DNA of 64,000 nt from Lycocorax pyrrhopterus obiensis. Taxonomy: Eukaryota > Chordata > Aves > Passeriformes > Paradisaeidae. Location: positions 9,938,830 through 10,002,829 of the forward strand of contig JACSVZ010000022.1 in assembly GCA_014706295.1 (NCBI GenBank). The letters are read 5' to 3'. Below are positions 34,537 through 47,138 of the stretch, in pieces. The notes below the pieces were generated by a model. It was not told the origin of the DNA. It saw nothing but the letters and a program-made list of their open reading frames with translations, and searched no databases. Both the position numbers and the translations under genes were made by a program. The stretch's first letter is position 1; the number at the start of each line of letters is the position of its first letter.

Positions 34537-37500
34537 TCAGAAAGGGAACAGCATCGAGGCTCCTCCTGAGCAGGATCTTTCTAGAGTGGTCTGGCCAGAA
34601 AACTCATCCACCTGGAAGAAGCAGGACAAAAACTACTCAGTTGTCTCATTCAGACTTTTCCCATATCCCAGGTGAGGTTTTCCTGTGGGTCCACACCAGC
34701 AGAGGTGTGGGAGCAGCCCATAGGAAATGAGGCTGGCCAGGGTGGGATGGGGGTGTGGGATCTGCATGTCCCAGCCCTGGGTGGGCACGTTCCCACTCCC
34801 CAGGACACAGCACGGTGGGAAAACACAATCCTTACATCAGTGATATCAACTTCAGCATTCCTGAGGCTGGTGTTGAGGACGTTGGGCAGTGGGACTGACA
34901 CCTGGAAGGCATCTGCAAAAACAGGTGTAAGAATCTCGTCACAGGGATGAAACCCGGAATGAAGGCAGCAGGGGGAGGGGGAGAGCCCCGAATCCAGATG
35001 AATCGGAGATGAGAGGGAACCCTGACCCCCCATACCTTTAACAGAAGGTACATATACAGCTGTGAGGACCTTCTTGAGCCATTCTGCGAGCGAGGAGGCC
35101 TGCAGGGAAGAGAGTGTGTCAGTAGCAGAGGAGAGCAATGGTTATTGGGCCACGTCAGGGTTATTGGTTGAGTTCTACTCAGTTTGCTATGAAACACAAG
35201 CACGAGGAAGCTTCTTCCTTCAGTGAAACACTCCCAGGACTGAGGGTGGATATCCTATTTGGGTAATTTATTTTTAATTATTCCTCCCCCATTCCCAGCA
35301 CCCCCGCTGTGCTGCCAACAAGCGAGGAGAGACACCCAAGCGTCACTGCTGTAGGTCACAGGGGGATCTGCAGGGCAGAGAGCAATTGCCCTCTGTCAAG
35401 AGAAGCAGAAGGGTGAAAACTGAAGAAGAATTAGCTTTTGGTTTTCCTCCCCCACACAGAGCCTCTGGCCATTGCATCACTCACTGCAGCACCTCGGTCC
35501 AGGGCATGCACTTACAGTGGGAGCGTCGAGACTCGGGGGGAGCCGTGTCAGGTTGATGCTACAAAAGATGAAAACAAGGAAGAGTTGGGATGTGTTGGTG
35601 CAGCCTCCTCCAGACCTTTCTTGGTCTGGAATTTTCCTCACCCTCATAAAGATACAGAATTTTAAAAACAGAACAACTTTTTTACAACTGTCTCATCACA
35701 TCAGCCATACATTTGGTCTGAGGTTGGGGGCTGGGAGGAGACAGAAAGGCTCCAGCAGCCCTTGACATCTTTACTATATCTACATCACTGTCCCCCATCG
35801 CTGCCACCAGCCCCATTTGTCCCCAGGCAGAGCCCCCCCACCCGCAGAGCTGGGCTCTACCTGTCAAGAGCCAGGGAGGTTTGCAATTTGCCATCAGAGA
35901 CTGATGGGGTGATGTTCAGAACGATGTCCTGGAAATGGAACAATGAAAGAAATGAGGTTATTCCCCTGCACAGCTCCCAAGACTGAAAAGTGTATTTGTA
36001 AATTACCCATTCTGAGAAAAAACACTTGTCTGTGCCGAGAAGCCACATTTTTGTGACAGATGGCATCATGTATCTCTCTCCCCAGGGTTCACCTTCCTGT
36101 CTTTATTTTGTGTTATTCCTGAAACATTTCACTTACTCTTTATGCTTGGTTATGAGCTTGTTTAAAGGACTGGGCATCACCGTTTTGATGATGCAGTAAA
36201 TACAAAAGTACAAACGCTGCAGGGCCAAGGGTAGGGCAAGCCAAGGGGATGCCAGCAGCCATCCAGCCTCAGCCATCGCCCTGTTACAGGGATCTCATCC
36301 CCTGGGAGCTCACTCACCCCATCGAGGGAGAACAGGAGCCCCTGGGGGGCCTGCAGGGCAGGACTGATGGCGTCAATAGAGGCTTTGAGGGTGACAGTGG
36401 CTCTTCCGTCCCTCACAGTCGCCACAGGCTCGTTGCTTACTCGGACACGCAGCTCCAGTGGCAGAGAGCCAGGGAGGACCCGGGCGAGCTGCAGGGGCAG
36501 AGGAGGTCAGGGCAAGGGTGGGGTGAGTGGTGGGGTTGGAATCAATGCACATGGAGGAGGTGACTGACCTGGGGGATGAATGGGAACAGGGCAGCCATGG
36601 TCAGCGAGCTGCTCTCGGGAACCTGTGGGAACAGCACCGGTGACATCGCTGCCCGGGAGGGTTTGTGCAAAGCCCACGCTGGGCTCGGCTGGACCCCACA
36701 AACACAAGCAGGCAACGCTGGGTGCCCTTGGGTCACCCAAGAGCAACCAGGACACTGACCTGGCCTTGCAGAGGGGATTTGTTTTCCATCAAGCTGGTGA
36801 TGCTGAGGTTGAGGGCTCCCTGCCACTGGACCTGCTCCATCAGGGCGCTGAGGGTGTCCTGGGAAAGGCTGAGCCGTGGCGGGCGGCCGGTGGCCAACTG
36901 CAGGCGGGCAGTGAGTGGCTGTCCCTGCATGGGGGTCATCATGCCACCCCTGGCATTCTCAGAGAGGAGCTACAGGGCACAGAGCAGGGAGGGACGTTGG
37001 TGGGGCTCAGAGGATTGCCCTGGGCACCCTGCCTGCCTGTGGACCTCGTGGAGAGGCTCACACGAGGTTTGTCAGCACTTAAATGATCACAGGGCTGCTC
37101 CAGGCTGCCCTGGCACAGGCAAGGGCTGCATCTGCTACCCCTTCCCCATTGAAACACTGCCACATACCCTGATTGGAAAGACACATTGCTGATATTTTAT
37201 GCATGATTTTGGTCCCTGTCAATTACCAAACTTTGACAAACCACTTATGAACAGAACATGTGTGTGATCAGTGACTGCTGCTCCTGTATGAAATAAAACT
37301 TTTCTGATTAAAAGCTATGAGAATGCTACAATTATGCTTAATTAAGTAGCATCAAGCCACTCTTGCTCATGCCACCATCAAGGATTAACAGGCAAAAAAT
37401 AAGGTAGAGACCCAGCAGTGGCAATAGCAGGAATGTGGCCAGAGCAGACTCATCAGAACCTTCCAGTGAACACGTGCCTGAAGGCAGCTGAAATCTGAGT

Positions 37501-40500
37501 AGCTTTGACAAACAGCCACCATGTTCCAATGAATCACCCGAAGTCAGAGGTTTTGGGACCAGGGAACACGGTGGCACTTACATTCAGATCCATCTGGATG
37601 GCATCACCACTGAGGATGGAGAGGGAGGGCAGGTCCCCCAGAGCCCCGAGTGGGAGCACCTCTGTGAACACAGGGAAGAAAGCTCTTCAGCTGCAATGGC
37701 ACCGGGTGCTCCCAAATCCCATGGTCCCAAGAGTTACTGGAACCAGCAACAGCTCCTGCTCACAGCATTCCCAGCTAGAACAGCCACTAGAAAAAAATAT
37801 TTTGCAACAAAAATGCTGTTTCTAAAAGCAACCGTTCCTGTGCTGGGTTTCTGCAGGAAGAGCTGTCTGCTGCTGCTGGTGCAGGGAAACGGAATGTTGA
37901 GTTTGAGCTGGGAGTTGTGGTTTTAGAAAATCGGTAAAATATTTGTATTTACCTAATGTAAAAAGCCACGCCATGCTAAGGGCAGAGTGTCACCAGAAAG
38001 GGGGGAACAGGAGGTGTCAACACTTACGGTTCCCGGAGCCGAGCAGGGAGCTCAACACCTTGACCCTGGCGTTGATGATGTTGCAGCCCTGGGGAGGCAG
38101 AGGGAAGTGAGAGAGTCCTGGGACGCGCTGCACCCGTGGGTGACGTGGGACCCACACAGCCACTGGCAGTGGGCTCTGCTGGGCTGCACATGCGGGCAGA
38201 GCTGCTGCAAGCGGGGCTGGGGGGGACATCCCATCACACAGGACTCAGCATCGGGTGGGTGAGCGGCCCCTCTGAGCCAGCGTGGGTCTCGCCCGGGTTA
38301 GTGGCTGCTAAACCAGCGCCTGGCTCAGAAATCTCTTTGCCAGCAGAGCCTGGCACAGGTGATGGTGCTGGTGCCTTTCAGCAGGAGGACAGGCTGACCG
38401 CCCCGCTGAGCCCACAGCTGTGCAAATATCCACATCCATGGGGCAGCCCGGCCTGCTGCCTGTGCTGCCTGCCCTGCCCACCCAGCGCTGTGCTGGTGGG
38501 TCGCATGAAGGTGGCTCTGCAGACTCACCAGATCCTGCAGGACATCGCTAAGGAGGCGTTTCAAAGGCTCATCCAGAACTGGCACTCTGGGTCTGGTAAC
38601 AGGGAAATAGGAAATAAGTGACAAAGATTAATGCTGGAAAGTAAGAGGATTTCACACAAAAGAAACATGAGGCCTCACTTGCATTGTCCATACTGGGTGC
38701 CGAAATATTACCATTCCCAAGCCCTCTGAATCCTGCCCAGTGCTAGGTTCCCCACACTCAGAAATACTCTTTTCTTAGCCCAAATTTTAGAAAAAGGTCA
38801 ACTGTTCCCCTTTGAGCCCAGCAGCTGGATCACCAACAGCACCAAGGTGTCCCACTGCCACAAGAGCCACAGGCCGGCCACAGGCCACCCGCTCACAGGG
38901 ATGTTACCTCACACCTGATTCATACCTCACATGGGTGTTTATGTCAACAGTCTTGCAGTTCAGATCTTTCTGGTGAGCCGTCCACGTGTCCTGGACCAGC
39001 ATGGTCACATCTACCTCCACCTGCTCACAGAGCGGCTGGCCCGGCACGCTGTCCAGGGGAAGCACAGCAGGCAGCTCAGGACATTTGCTGACCATCTACT
39101 TTCCAAAGAGATGGTGACCCCCCTGCCCCAAGCCATGCCCCTGCTGGACACGCCGTACCTGCTCTCTACCAGCAGCTGGGTGTTGAAGTCCACCTGGTGC
39201 CCAAAGCCCGGCAGGGTGCGCAGACTGATTTTGGGGAGGGTGTTGTTCACAATTCTCAGTCTGGATGGTTGAAATAAGGAAAAGGCAGTGAACAGCATAT
39301 TTGCATAGCCCTTGTCCCTCAGCCCCCAGCACTGCAGCCATGCTCTTGGGGTCCTGCCCACCTGGGTCATCAGGGACCCCCACTAGCCAGGAGCAGCTTG
39401 TGGCACATAAAAGGCAAAGGCAGAAAATCCCAACAGATGAAGCCCTGTTTATAAGCCAGCCCCAGGAGGGGACCGAGGGGGCTCTGTGTGTGCAGGCTCC
39501 AGAACAGGATCTCCTTTCCCCAGCATGGCTCAGACACAGGGGGCTGCTCAGGGACACCATCTCCCACTCTCACTCACCCTATGAGATCTTCACCATTTCT
39601 ACCAAGAAGGCTGCCAACGAGACCGTTTTTGCCAAGGAGACCATTTTTGCCGATGAGAAGCTCAAGGACGGTGTCAAAGAGAGTATCAACAAGGCCATCT
39701 TTGCCCAGGAGACCATCAATGACACCACCTTTGCCAAGGAGACCACCGAGGACACCATCCTTGTCAAGGAGACCACCAACTACACCATCTTTGCCAAGGA
39801 GACCACCTAGGAGACCATCTCCACCAAGGAGACCATCTCCACCAAGGAGACCACCAAGGAGACCATCTGCACCAAGGAGACCACCAACAGCACCATCTCC
39901 TCCAAGGAGGCCACCAAGGAGACCATCTCCACCAAGGAGGCCACCAACAGCTCCATCTTTGCCAAGGAGGCCTCCAACAGCTCCATCTTTTCCAAGGAGG
40001 CTGCCTACAGGACCGTCTTCGCCAAGGAGGCCACCAACAGCTCCATCTTTGCCCAGGAGACCTCCAACAACTCCTTCTTTGCCAAGGAGACCGCCGAGCA
40101 GATTGCCACCAAGGAGACCACCCGGAGCTCTCTGGGGAAGATCTTTGGCTGGTAAATCTCTCCTACCTGAAGAACAGGATGAGAGGTCATTGTGAGCTAC
40201 GTGGACTCAGCAAGGTGTGCCAACCTGGCTCTTCCTTCCCCTTCCCTGTCCGTCTTCACACAAATGAGGTGGTGGCACCAGCCACTGTAAAGTATCTGAA
40301 GTGCCATCTCCAAAGTGCTGTATAAATGCAAATTACCAGCATTGCCACTACTGCTGGGCAGATCTGGACCAGCTTCTGATTTTCTGAGCATGGTCAAGAG
40401 AGAAAAGAGCAGAACTGCTCTCAAAAGAAGGATAAATCCTGCCTCTTACATACACTTACAATTTGTATCTGCTCTGTCAACCAAGGGCAGGATTCCAAGT

Positions 40501-40556
40501 CCTTGTGAAGGGATCAGCAGGCTGTTGAGGAGGACAACAGTCCAAAACACCGACAT
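34537..40556 (-). CDS. Gene B: complete BPIFB protein (BPIFB3 position) with a long Gly-Leu decapeptide N-terminal region
   Basis: Secreted two-domain BPI-fold (long PLUNC) protein. Exons: 40556-40460 (ATG 40556-40554), 40166-39578, 39260-39159, 39048-38926, 38592-38529, 38088-38028, 37661-37582, 36969-36760, 36622-36569, 36488-36318, 35928-35861, 35558-35516, 35099-35036, 34912-34836 and 34611-34537 (stop 34539-34537). They join in phase to 626 codons including the stop. Signal peptide MSVFWTVVLLNSLLIPSQG. Residues 48-228 are one Gly-Leu-rich exon of GLLGKDGAVG-type units. The BPI fold starts near residue 229 (LRIVNNTLPKISLRTLPGFG). The disulphide cysteines are in LNCKTV and GCNIIN; a third cysteine, LCEQVE, lies in the same domain. 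The C-domain ends with VSVPLPNVLNTSL. Exon lengths match the family (64, 61, 80, 210, 54, 171, 68, 43, 64, 77). Order next to a BPIFB6-like gene suggests BPIFB3, but the Gly-Leu exon also recalls BPIFB4. Confidence 0.88.
39578..40166 (-). repeat. 30-bp coding tandem repeat (GLLGKDGAVG-type) in gene B
   Basis: A single 589-base exon made largely of 30-base units (GGCCTCCTTGGCAAAGATGG core), encoding about 15-18 diverged decapeptides. Units vary at the KD/GD/ED/AD and AV/VV/LL positions. The downstream part decays to LFDTVLELLIGKNG. The array is open in the coding frame throughout, and long open frames also exist on the + strand. Confidence 0.92.
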
Positions 40557-41635
40557 CTTCGGTCCTGATAACTGTGGGAAGTGACTGCCATGAGTGCAGT
40601 GCTGGGAGCATGAGCACCAGCCCATGGAAGAAGGAAAGAGGAGGAGGGAGGAAGGAAAAAGGACAAATGCCTGTCAGGGAAGACAAAATCAGGGAGGAGG
40701 CTGCTGGCACCTCTACTGCCTACTCATCACACTGGTGATGATGGACAGTAACCCTCCTGGTGGCACTTTCCTGCAGGAGAAACCAGAATGTCAACACCAG
40801 TTACTCCAAAGACCGATGGCCACAGCAGCCCAGGGGAAAGTGAGTGGTTGTTGGGATGTTCCTGCTGCGACCCCCCCAGTGCTGGTGAGCAATGGCATGA
40901 CTGAGCTGCGTGATCTGGGGTACATCCATTCTGGATGGAAATTTCTCAAAGAAACAAATCCTGCATCCTGCATTATGGGAAAATATGACATTTCTGATAA
41001 CATGATTGTCTCTAGAAGAAAAACAATATCTCCACAGTACAAATGCGCTAACGTATCTAACAAGGAGAGCACCTCCAGTTTGAATGTCATGATTTCTGCA
41101 CAAACATCAGAATCTGAGGCTTCCCTCTGCGTGGAAACACCTGATAGAATTGTAAGAAAGAGAAAGTAAACTTTAACATTTCAGCGTCATTGAAATATTT
41201 CTGTGAGACCTACAACTTGAAGTAGCTTCTTTTTGTTTTTTAAAGAACCAACATGAACTTCATTGCTCCAAATCTATTTAAATGTAAATAACTCATCAAA
41301 AAGGGATCAAAACAAGTGTGAAAGGTCTAATTTGCCTTAGCTAGAAATCTATTGCAGATAATAGAGCTATACGAAAGATAATTTAAGTGATAATTGTTTA
41401 TGAAAACCCTGAAATACCCTTTCTTCTGCAAGGACTGCAAATCCAATGAACACGCACATCTTTTCTGGAGAAACTCACACTGAAAGGCACCATTTACTTC
41501 TCGGAGCATAATTCAGGCAGGCAGCAGGCAAGAATAACAATTTTTGTTAAAAGGCCAACACTCCCAAAGGAACACTGAGAGTTTGCAGAGGCAGAAGCAA
41601 GGAACACACTTTTTGAGGAATAAATTTGCTCTTAC

Positions 41636-41708
41636 CTGACCAAGCTCTCTCTACAGCCGATGTCCCTGTCTTCTGAAGATCACTGGGATCCAGGATCTTC
41701 ATATATAG
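41636..41708 (-). promoter_or_regulatory. TATA-box promoter and non-coding first exon of gene B
   Basis: Minus strand: CTATATATGAAG at about 41708-41697, then a short exon ending GGTCAG followed by a GTAAGAGC donor (exon low edge 41636). It splices to the acceptor TTCCCACAG before 40571, fifteen bases upstream of the ATG. The layout matches gene A. Confidence 0.75.
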
Positions 41709-41709
41709 A

Positions 41710-44690
41710 GCTTCACAGAAGGAAAAAGGCAGGTGATGTCATTTGGGACATCCAGAATAATTGGTGGGGAGCAAAACAAACAAGGTCTTGTTTCTGGTGA
41801 CTTCCACTGCAAATATTTCCTTGGAGATATTAGGAGTTAGGTAAATCATTGAGCAACGACCTGTAGGCGCAGACTCAGCCAGCTCTGGGTGCCTGGTTTG
41901 GTACATCATCCTTTCAGCCTGTCAAGATGCGGATGTGACTGAGATGTCATGCCCTGATAAATTACCTTTCTTTTTCTTTTCTTTTTTTTTTTCCCAAATA
42001 AAATTTATGTTCTGACTGAAAAATGTATCAAAACACTGGCCACCCCTGGCTGCTCATACTTCTGTAGTTCTCAGGGCTGCAGTACTGAGCAGTAAGCCCA
42101 TGTGTGGGGATGTGCCACCCGTTATGATAAATGAAGGGCCAGGCGGCACCTTTTCCAGTGTAAAGACAGACTGTGGAGATAGTAATAGAGCCAGGTATTC
42201 CCTGTCCAGGCCAGCAGGACATGCCCAACATTCCCATCCAACTTGCCCACAGCCTGATCACGGCCTAACAGATACCCTGAGCTGACAGATTCTTTGGAGA
42301 GACACCATCTAACTGGAAAATGCTGCCCTCATCTAACTGGTGTGGAATCGCTTCCAAGTCCATCACCTCTGCTCAGAGTGCTCCAGAGGGCTGGAGGTGG
42401 GATGTGCTTTAACAGGAATATGCTGTTGAGAGGCTGATGCCATTGACCTGGAAGCTCCCAGGCCAGAGCTTGTTGGTTTGGGGTTCTTTTTGAAGTCCTG
42501 AAGGATTGTTGATCCTGTTGTGGGCACACCTTCCTATCATACCACCCCATGCAACAGATGAGCTGCGGCTGCCCAGGGTCTTCTGCCTCCTCCCTGCAGC
42601 TCTGTCCAGGCCCCTGCCCTGATTGCTGCCCAGGAGACACAAAGATAATAGAGTTTCCCTGCCCTAAAGAGCAGCAGTTCTTTGGGGCAGGGAAAAGAAA
42701 CCTTCCTCCATAGGCCCCAGACGAAACATGGTCCCCGTGCATGGAGCACATCCCGACAAGCACAGCAAAAGCTATCTGTGCTGGAGGGAGAATGCACCAG
42801 CTGAGGGGACTGGGGTGAACTCTTCACTCCCTGATGTCCTCATTGACAACGGAGTGAATGGTGATGGCTGCTCCCCAGCCCTGCTGAAAAATAACCCCAA
42901 AAAATTGCTTGCTCAGTGTTAATACTTTCTGTAAACTTGGAAATAAATATTTCCAGCAGATTAGCCAGCTTTGGACACACATTATTTCCATCTTTGAAAA
43001 AATACCTTAGTTAAAGGCCAAGGAAGGGGTGGCAAAGATGTCAAAGCACTGAAGGAGTTGTCACTCTCCTTGCAACCTGATCAGCCAGGACCTTCACAGC
43101 ACAAAGCGCGGCTGTCATGGTGAGATCATGACCTTTGATAAGATGGACGAGGGTGTTAACAAGATGGTATTAAGTTATCATCCATTGTGAATCACTTCAT
43201 ACTCTGGGAGCCACTGTCCAAAACCTGAATTACCATGAAGACAGCCCCGATACTGGTCAGTGCACAGGGAAGGGGCAGGGTGGCACGTCCGGGAATAGCT
43301 CCTGCGCAGTGACCTGTCAGGCACGACAGCAACTTGGCCTCTCCCCAGCGACTGCTGAATGCAGAGGTCTCTGACCATTGGATATTGTGAAAAAAACGAA
43401 GCAGATTCCCATAAAGAGAATGAAACGGTGATGTCCAGGTCTCGCTAAAGTGACTTTCAAAGCCTCAAGAACACAAAGCCAGATCACTGAGCGAGGACAG
43501 AAACACGGAGCAAACCAGAACGGATTTGGTCAAAGGGAGAAGAATAGGACTGGTGTGAGCAGACAGGTTCAATTCTCCATTCTTGGACCACCTGAAATGG
43601 AGCTGTCAGGCAAAGAGTAAGAAGCACGTATCCCTGAGAAGAATCGGAGACCTTGGTGGTAGCAGGAGGTCAGCAGGCTCCAGTCAGTGCAGCCTGGGGA
43701 AATGTCATAGTTGTGGCTGGAAAATGAGGTGGATCTGCTCTGCTCTCCCATTGATGGCACCAGTCAGACGTGACCTGTCTGCCTGAGGAAACCCAGGTTT
43801 GCCCTGCTGTCCCTCTGGAACCACTGAGAGACTGGTACATCCCTGCTGCTGAGGGATCAGGGCTGCTGGGTCTGTGTAGGGCTCCAGGGCACAGTGCTGG
43901 ACAAGGCTGCCCATCACCAGACATCCACCCCAGGTCAGCAGTACCAGTGACATGATAGCGTGGCTCAGCAGAGGGGCTGCTTCATGAAGAATTAACTAGG
44001 TGCTCCCTGAGATTCCCAGCCTCGAATTCTCTAGGAAAGCAGTGGACAGATATTTGGATTCATTTTTTTGCTCTGCTCAAAGGATTGAGACTCAAACTGT
44101 TTAATTTGTTAGCTAACACAAGAACAGTAAGGGAAATCTGGCCCATGTTTGCAGTGACATGAAGAGAGGCATCACAAACCCCAGTTTTCATGAGGAGCTG
44201 GTTTTACAGCTCCTTCCTCACTGTTGAGAACTCCCAAGGAGAATGATTCCTTACACGTGACACAGAACAAACCCTGTGGAGAGCAGACGGGGTTCTTGGA
44301 GCCCACCTCCCCAGCAGGTTTTCCTGGGGGTAATTTCCTAAAAACACAACAGTTTTTCCGAAGATATCCTCCATTCAGCGCCACCTTCGTGTCACCAAGA
44401 AAGATGTTCAAATCATGTCGGCTCAATGAAGTCAGGATCAAAGCTGTCTATTGACTCACTAATGACAAGAAATTATCCAGGAGTCAGTGAGTTACACACT
44501 CAGGATCAATATCAGTGAAGCAGCTGATAAATCCTGACACCAGCCCGAACCTAACTCCTTCTGGGATCCTAAACCCTGGGCACAGTCCCCCACCCCTCAC
44601 AGCACATGCACCCTGGGAGCAGGGGGTCACTTTCTTGCACCCCTGACTTGTGGGAGGTGTGGATAATGCTTCCTGACGATGCAAATGTGA
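41710..44690. other. Intergenic region upstream of gene B, nothing recognised
   Basis: About 3 kb between the gene B promoter and the poly(A) signal of the BPIFB6-like copy. A T-rich run lies at 41968-42000. Open frames such as 42329-42763 minus show no splice structure or domain motif. Confidence 0.55.
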
Positions 44691-44696
44691 TTTATT
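44691..44696 (-). terminator. Relict poly(A) signal of the BPIFB6-like copy
   Basis: AATAAA on the minus strand, about 300 bases downstream of the start of the last recognisable exon (44998). Confidence 0.5.
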
Positions 44697-46398
44697 TAGG
44701 GATCAGCTCTTTCAGGACCACATGGCCTCTGCCCAGCTATGCCCAGCTGGCTCTGATAGTGCACAGCAGGACAGTCTCACTATGGGGTCACGAGGTCTTT
44801 CTATTTCAGCTTGTGGAGTCAAACTCTTGGAAAGCCAAAGAAAGGAAGAAACACCCCAGGAATTCCAGCACCCTGCTGCTCCTTCCCCCCCCATTCCCAC
44901 TGACTCCTGGCCATAGTGGGGATTGGGGATTGCAGCCACACAGTCCCCATCCCTCAGGTCTCAGTGACAGCGTGTCCAGCACCAGTGTGTTCTGTGGATT
45001 TAACAGCAAAAAGCACCTGGGTGGGATTTAACAGCTGATGCTGTGCTCGTGTGTGAGGGACTGATGGCACGAAGTCTTGGGGTGACCCAGGGTATGGCAA
45101 AGCCACCACGGCAGCGTCCCTACCTCGCCCCCACTGCTGCTGTAGGTGCTGCCCAGCAGGTTGGATAGGATCCCTGCACACAGCACCCCCAAAACGAGTA
45201 GGAGACACTGCCAGAGACACCTCAGCCATGGTGAGCACTGCCAGCATCCCCAGTATTTCCCTGCTTACCAAAGGGTTTTGGGAATACTCAGAGGGAAAAT
45301 TAACAGGGCGGGAATTCTTGGGTTTGTGTATTTTGGTTTAGTCTCTGCTTTTGGCATACTTCCCATGAGTTAAATAGATAAATGGATGCAGCAAGTTGGG
45401 GAATTTTACCGACATTTCAGCTGGTTTTAGGTGTGATTAGGTCCACTGCAATGGAAAGGCCAGCAAGTGACTGTCCTAGAGAGCCCCTGACCGTCCTGGG
45501 GACAGGAGGAACGTGCCATGTCTCCCACCCCACAGGGAGAGTTACTGGTGGCCAAAACACCCCCACGAATGCACACTGGGAGCAGGGATCACTTCTGAGC
45601 ATGTGTGCCTGTGGGAAAATGGTTTAGGAGGCTGATTCATCATTTGTTATTCCTTAAAATGTGATTCCTTGAAATGTTATTCCTTGAAATAACATTTCCA
45701 TTTTCAGGATTCACTCCGGTTTTTCTGCGGGTTTTTTTAATGAATCTGGTATTGATAACGAAAGCAGCTGGAGAGGCTGTGGGGAGAGAATTCCTGGTAC
45801 AGTGTTACGCAAACTGAGATTCCCAGCAGCAATCCCAGCTCGGTGCAGACCCCTGACTCACACCAAACATCCCCAGGGGGGAGGAGGCCAAGGCCACCTG
45901 AGGCAGATGCAGGGAAGGAAAACTCAGCATCGTTCACTCCCTTCAGCAACCTCCTCACCCCTGACTGCTCCATCCCCATAGGACACCCCACACAGACATA
46001 TTCCTAACCAGCATCCCTGTCTGCTGCCCCACATCTCCCATTTTTCTTAGATTTTCCAGGATTTGCATTTGGATCAGGTGCTGGGTGCTTTGCTCTGCAG
46101 TGAAATGGAGCAACAAACTCCACATGAAACAGTGAGCTGAAGGGAAATCAACACCTCTGAAACAATGGATTTCAGGAATGTCACCACTCCAAGACCCAGT
46201 GCCAGCCAGCAGCACCCACCTTCAAATCCAGCTCTATGAAAGCCGCACTGGTCAGCAGGGGGGTTCCGCAAAGGGTACTGGAGGGCCCCAGCAATTCCCA
46301 GAGGGATTTCGGCTGCATGGAAGCAAAGAAAGATAACTAACCAGAAGTTACCAGATCTGCAATTTGCCCTTTGACAGGGGAAGGGAAGGAGATGGGTG

Positions 46399-46515
46399 GG
46401 ATGGATGGATGGATGGATGGATGGATGGATGGATGGATGGATGGGTGGATGGATGGATGGATGGATGGATGGGTGGGTGGATGGATGGATGGATGGATGG
46501 ATGGATGGATGGATG
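46399..46515. repeat. (GGAT)n tetranucleotide microsatellite
   Basis: About 28 GGAT/GGGT units on the + strand. It sits in the BPIFB6-like intron and begins about ten bases past the splice donor of the exon ending at 46525. Confidence 0.95.
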
Positions 46516-47075
46516 CCAACTTACAAATCATGGTGGCAAATTTTGCATTCACAAGGTTGAGCACTGCATCCACAGCTGCATGCAGCTGAAGGTGAGAAAA
46601 AAGGTGTGAGAGAACCTTGCACAGACACTTCTGGTGGAAGCAGAGCTTTGAGGCTGCCAGACCAGTGCAGATCCCACCCACAAACACCAGGAGCCTCCCC
46701 TGTTGGTTACACAGATCAGGGCTTGCCTCAGTTTCTCTGTCCCTGGCTGAATTGGGTTATTCTGGATTAAACCTGCCTTAAGCTGAGCAAAGAGCAGGGC
46801 CAGAGCCCCACAGGTATCTGACTAAAAAGGACTGACTTTATGACATGTTAGGGGGCTGTAAGTTGCCCTTTGACAACCCTTTGGGAACCAGGTGCTCAGC
46901 CCCAAGGGCAGCTCTGTCCGTGCACCACATCCCTACCCGCCAGGCTGGGACAAGGAGGCTTCCAGCAGCACCAGTGCATTTGCTGCATAAACCCAGGAAT
47001 GGCTGGAAATGCTCCTTTTCACCAGTCTGAAAGCTCCTTTGTGTGGCAAAACTGTGAAACCTGTTACAGTGCACT

Positions 47076-47138
47076 GAGAAGAAGGAGGAGGCGGAGGAGG
47101 AGGCGGAGGAGGAGAAGGAGGAGAGGGAGGAGGAGATG
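47076..47138 (+). repeat. Polypurine (GGA/GAA/GGC)n tract
   Basis: An uninterrupted GAAGGAGGAGGCGGAGG-type stretch of about 60 bases with no T in it, 40 bases downstream of a BPIFB6-like exon in its transcription direction. Confidence 0.85.

Noticed and set aside
39488..40195. 235-codon plus-strand ORF rich in PRRPP
   Set aside because: It is the shadow of the gene B Gly-Leu repeat; no signal peptide, no plausible splice partners.
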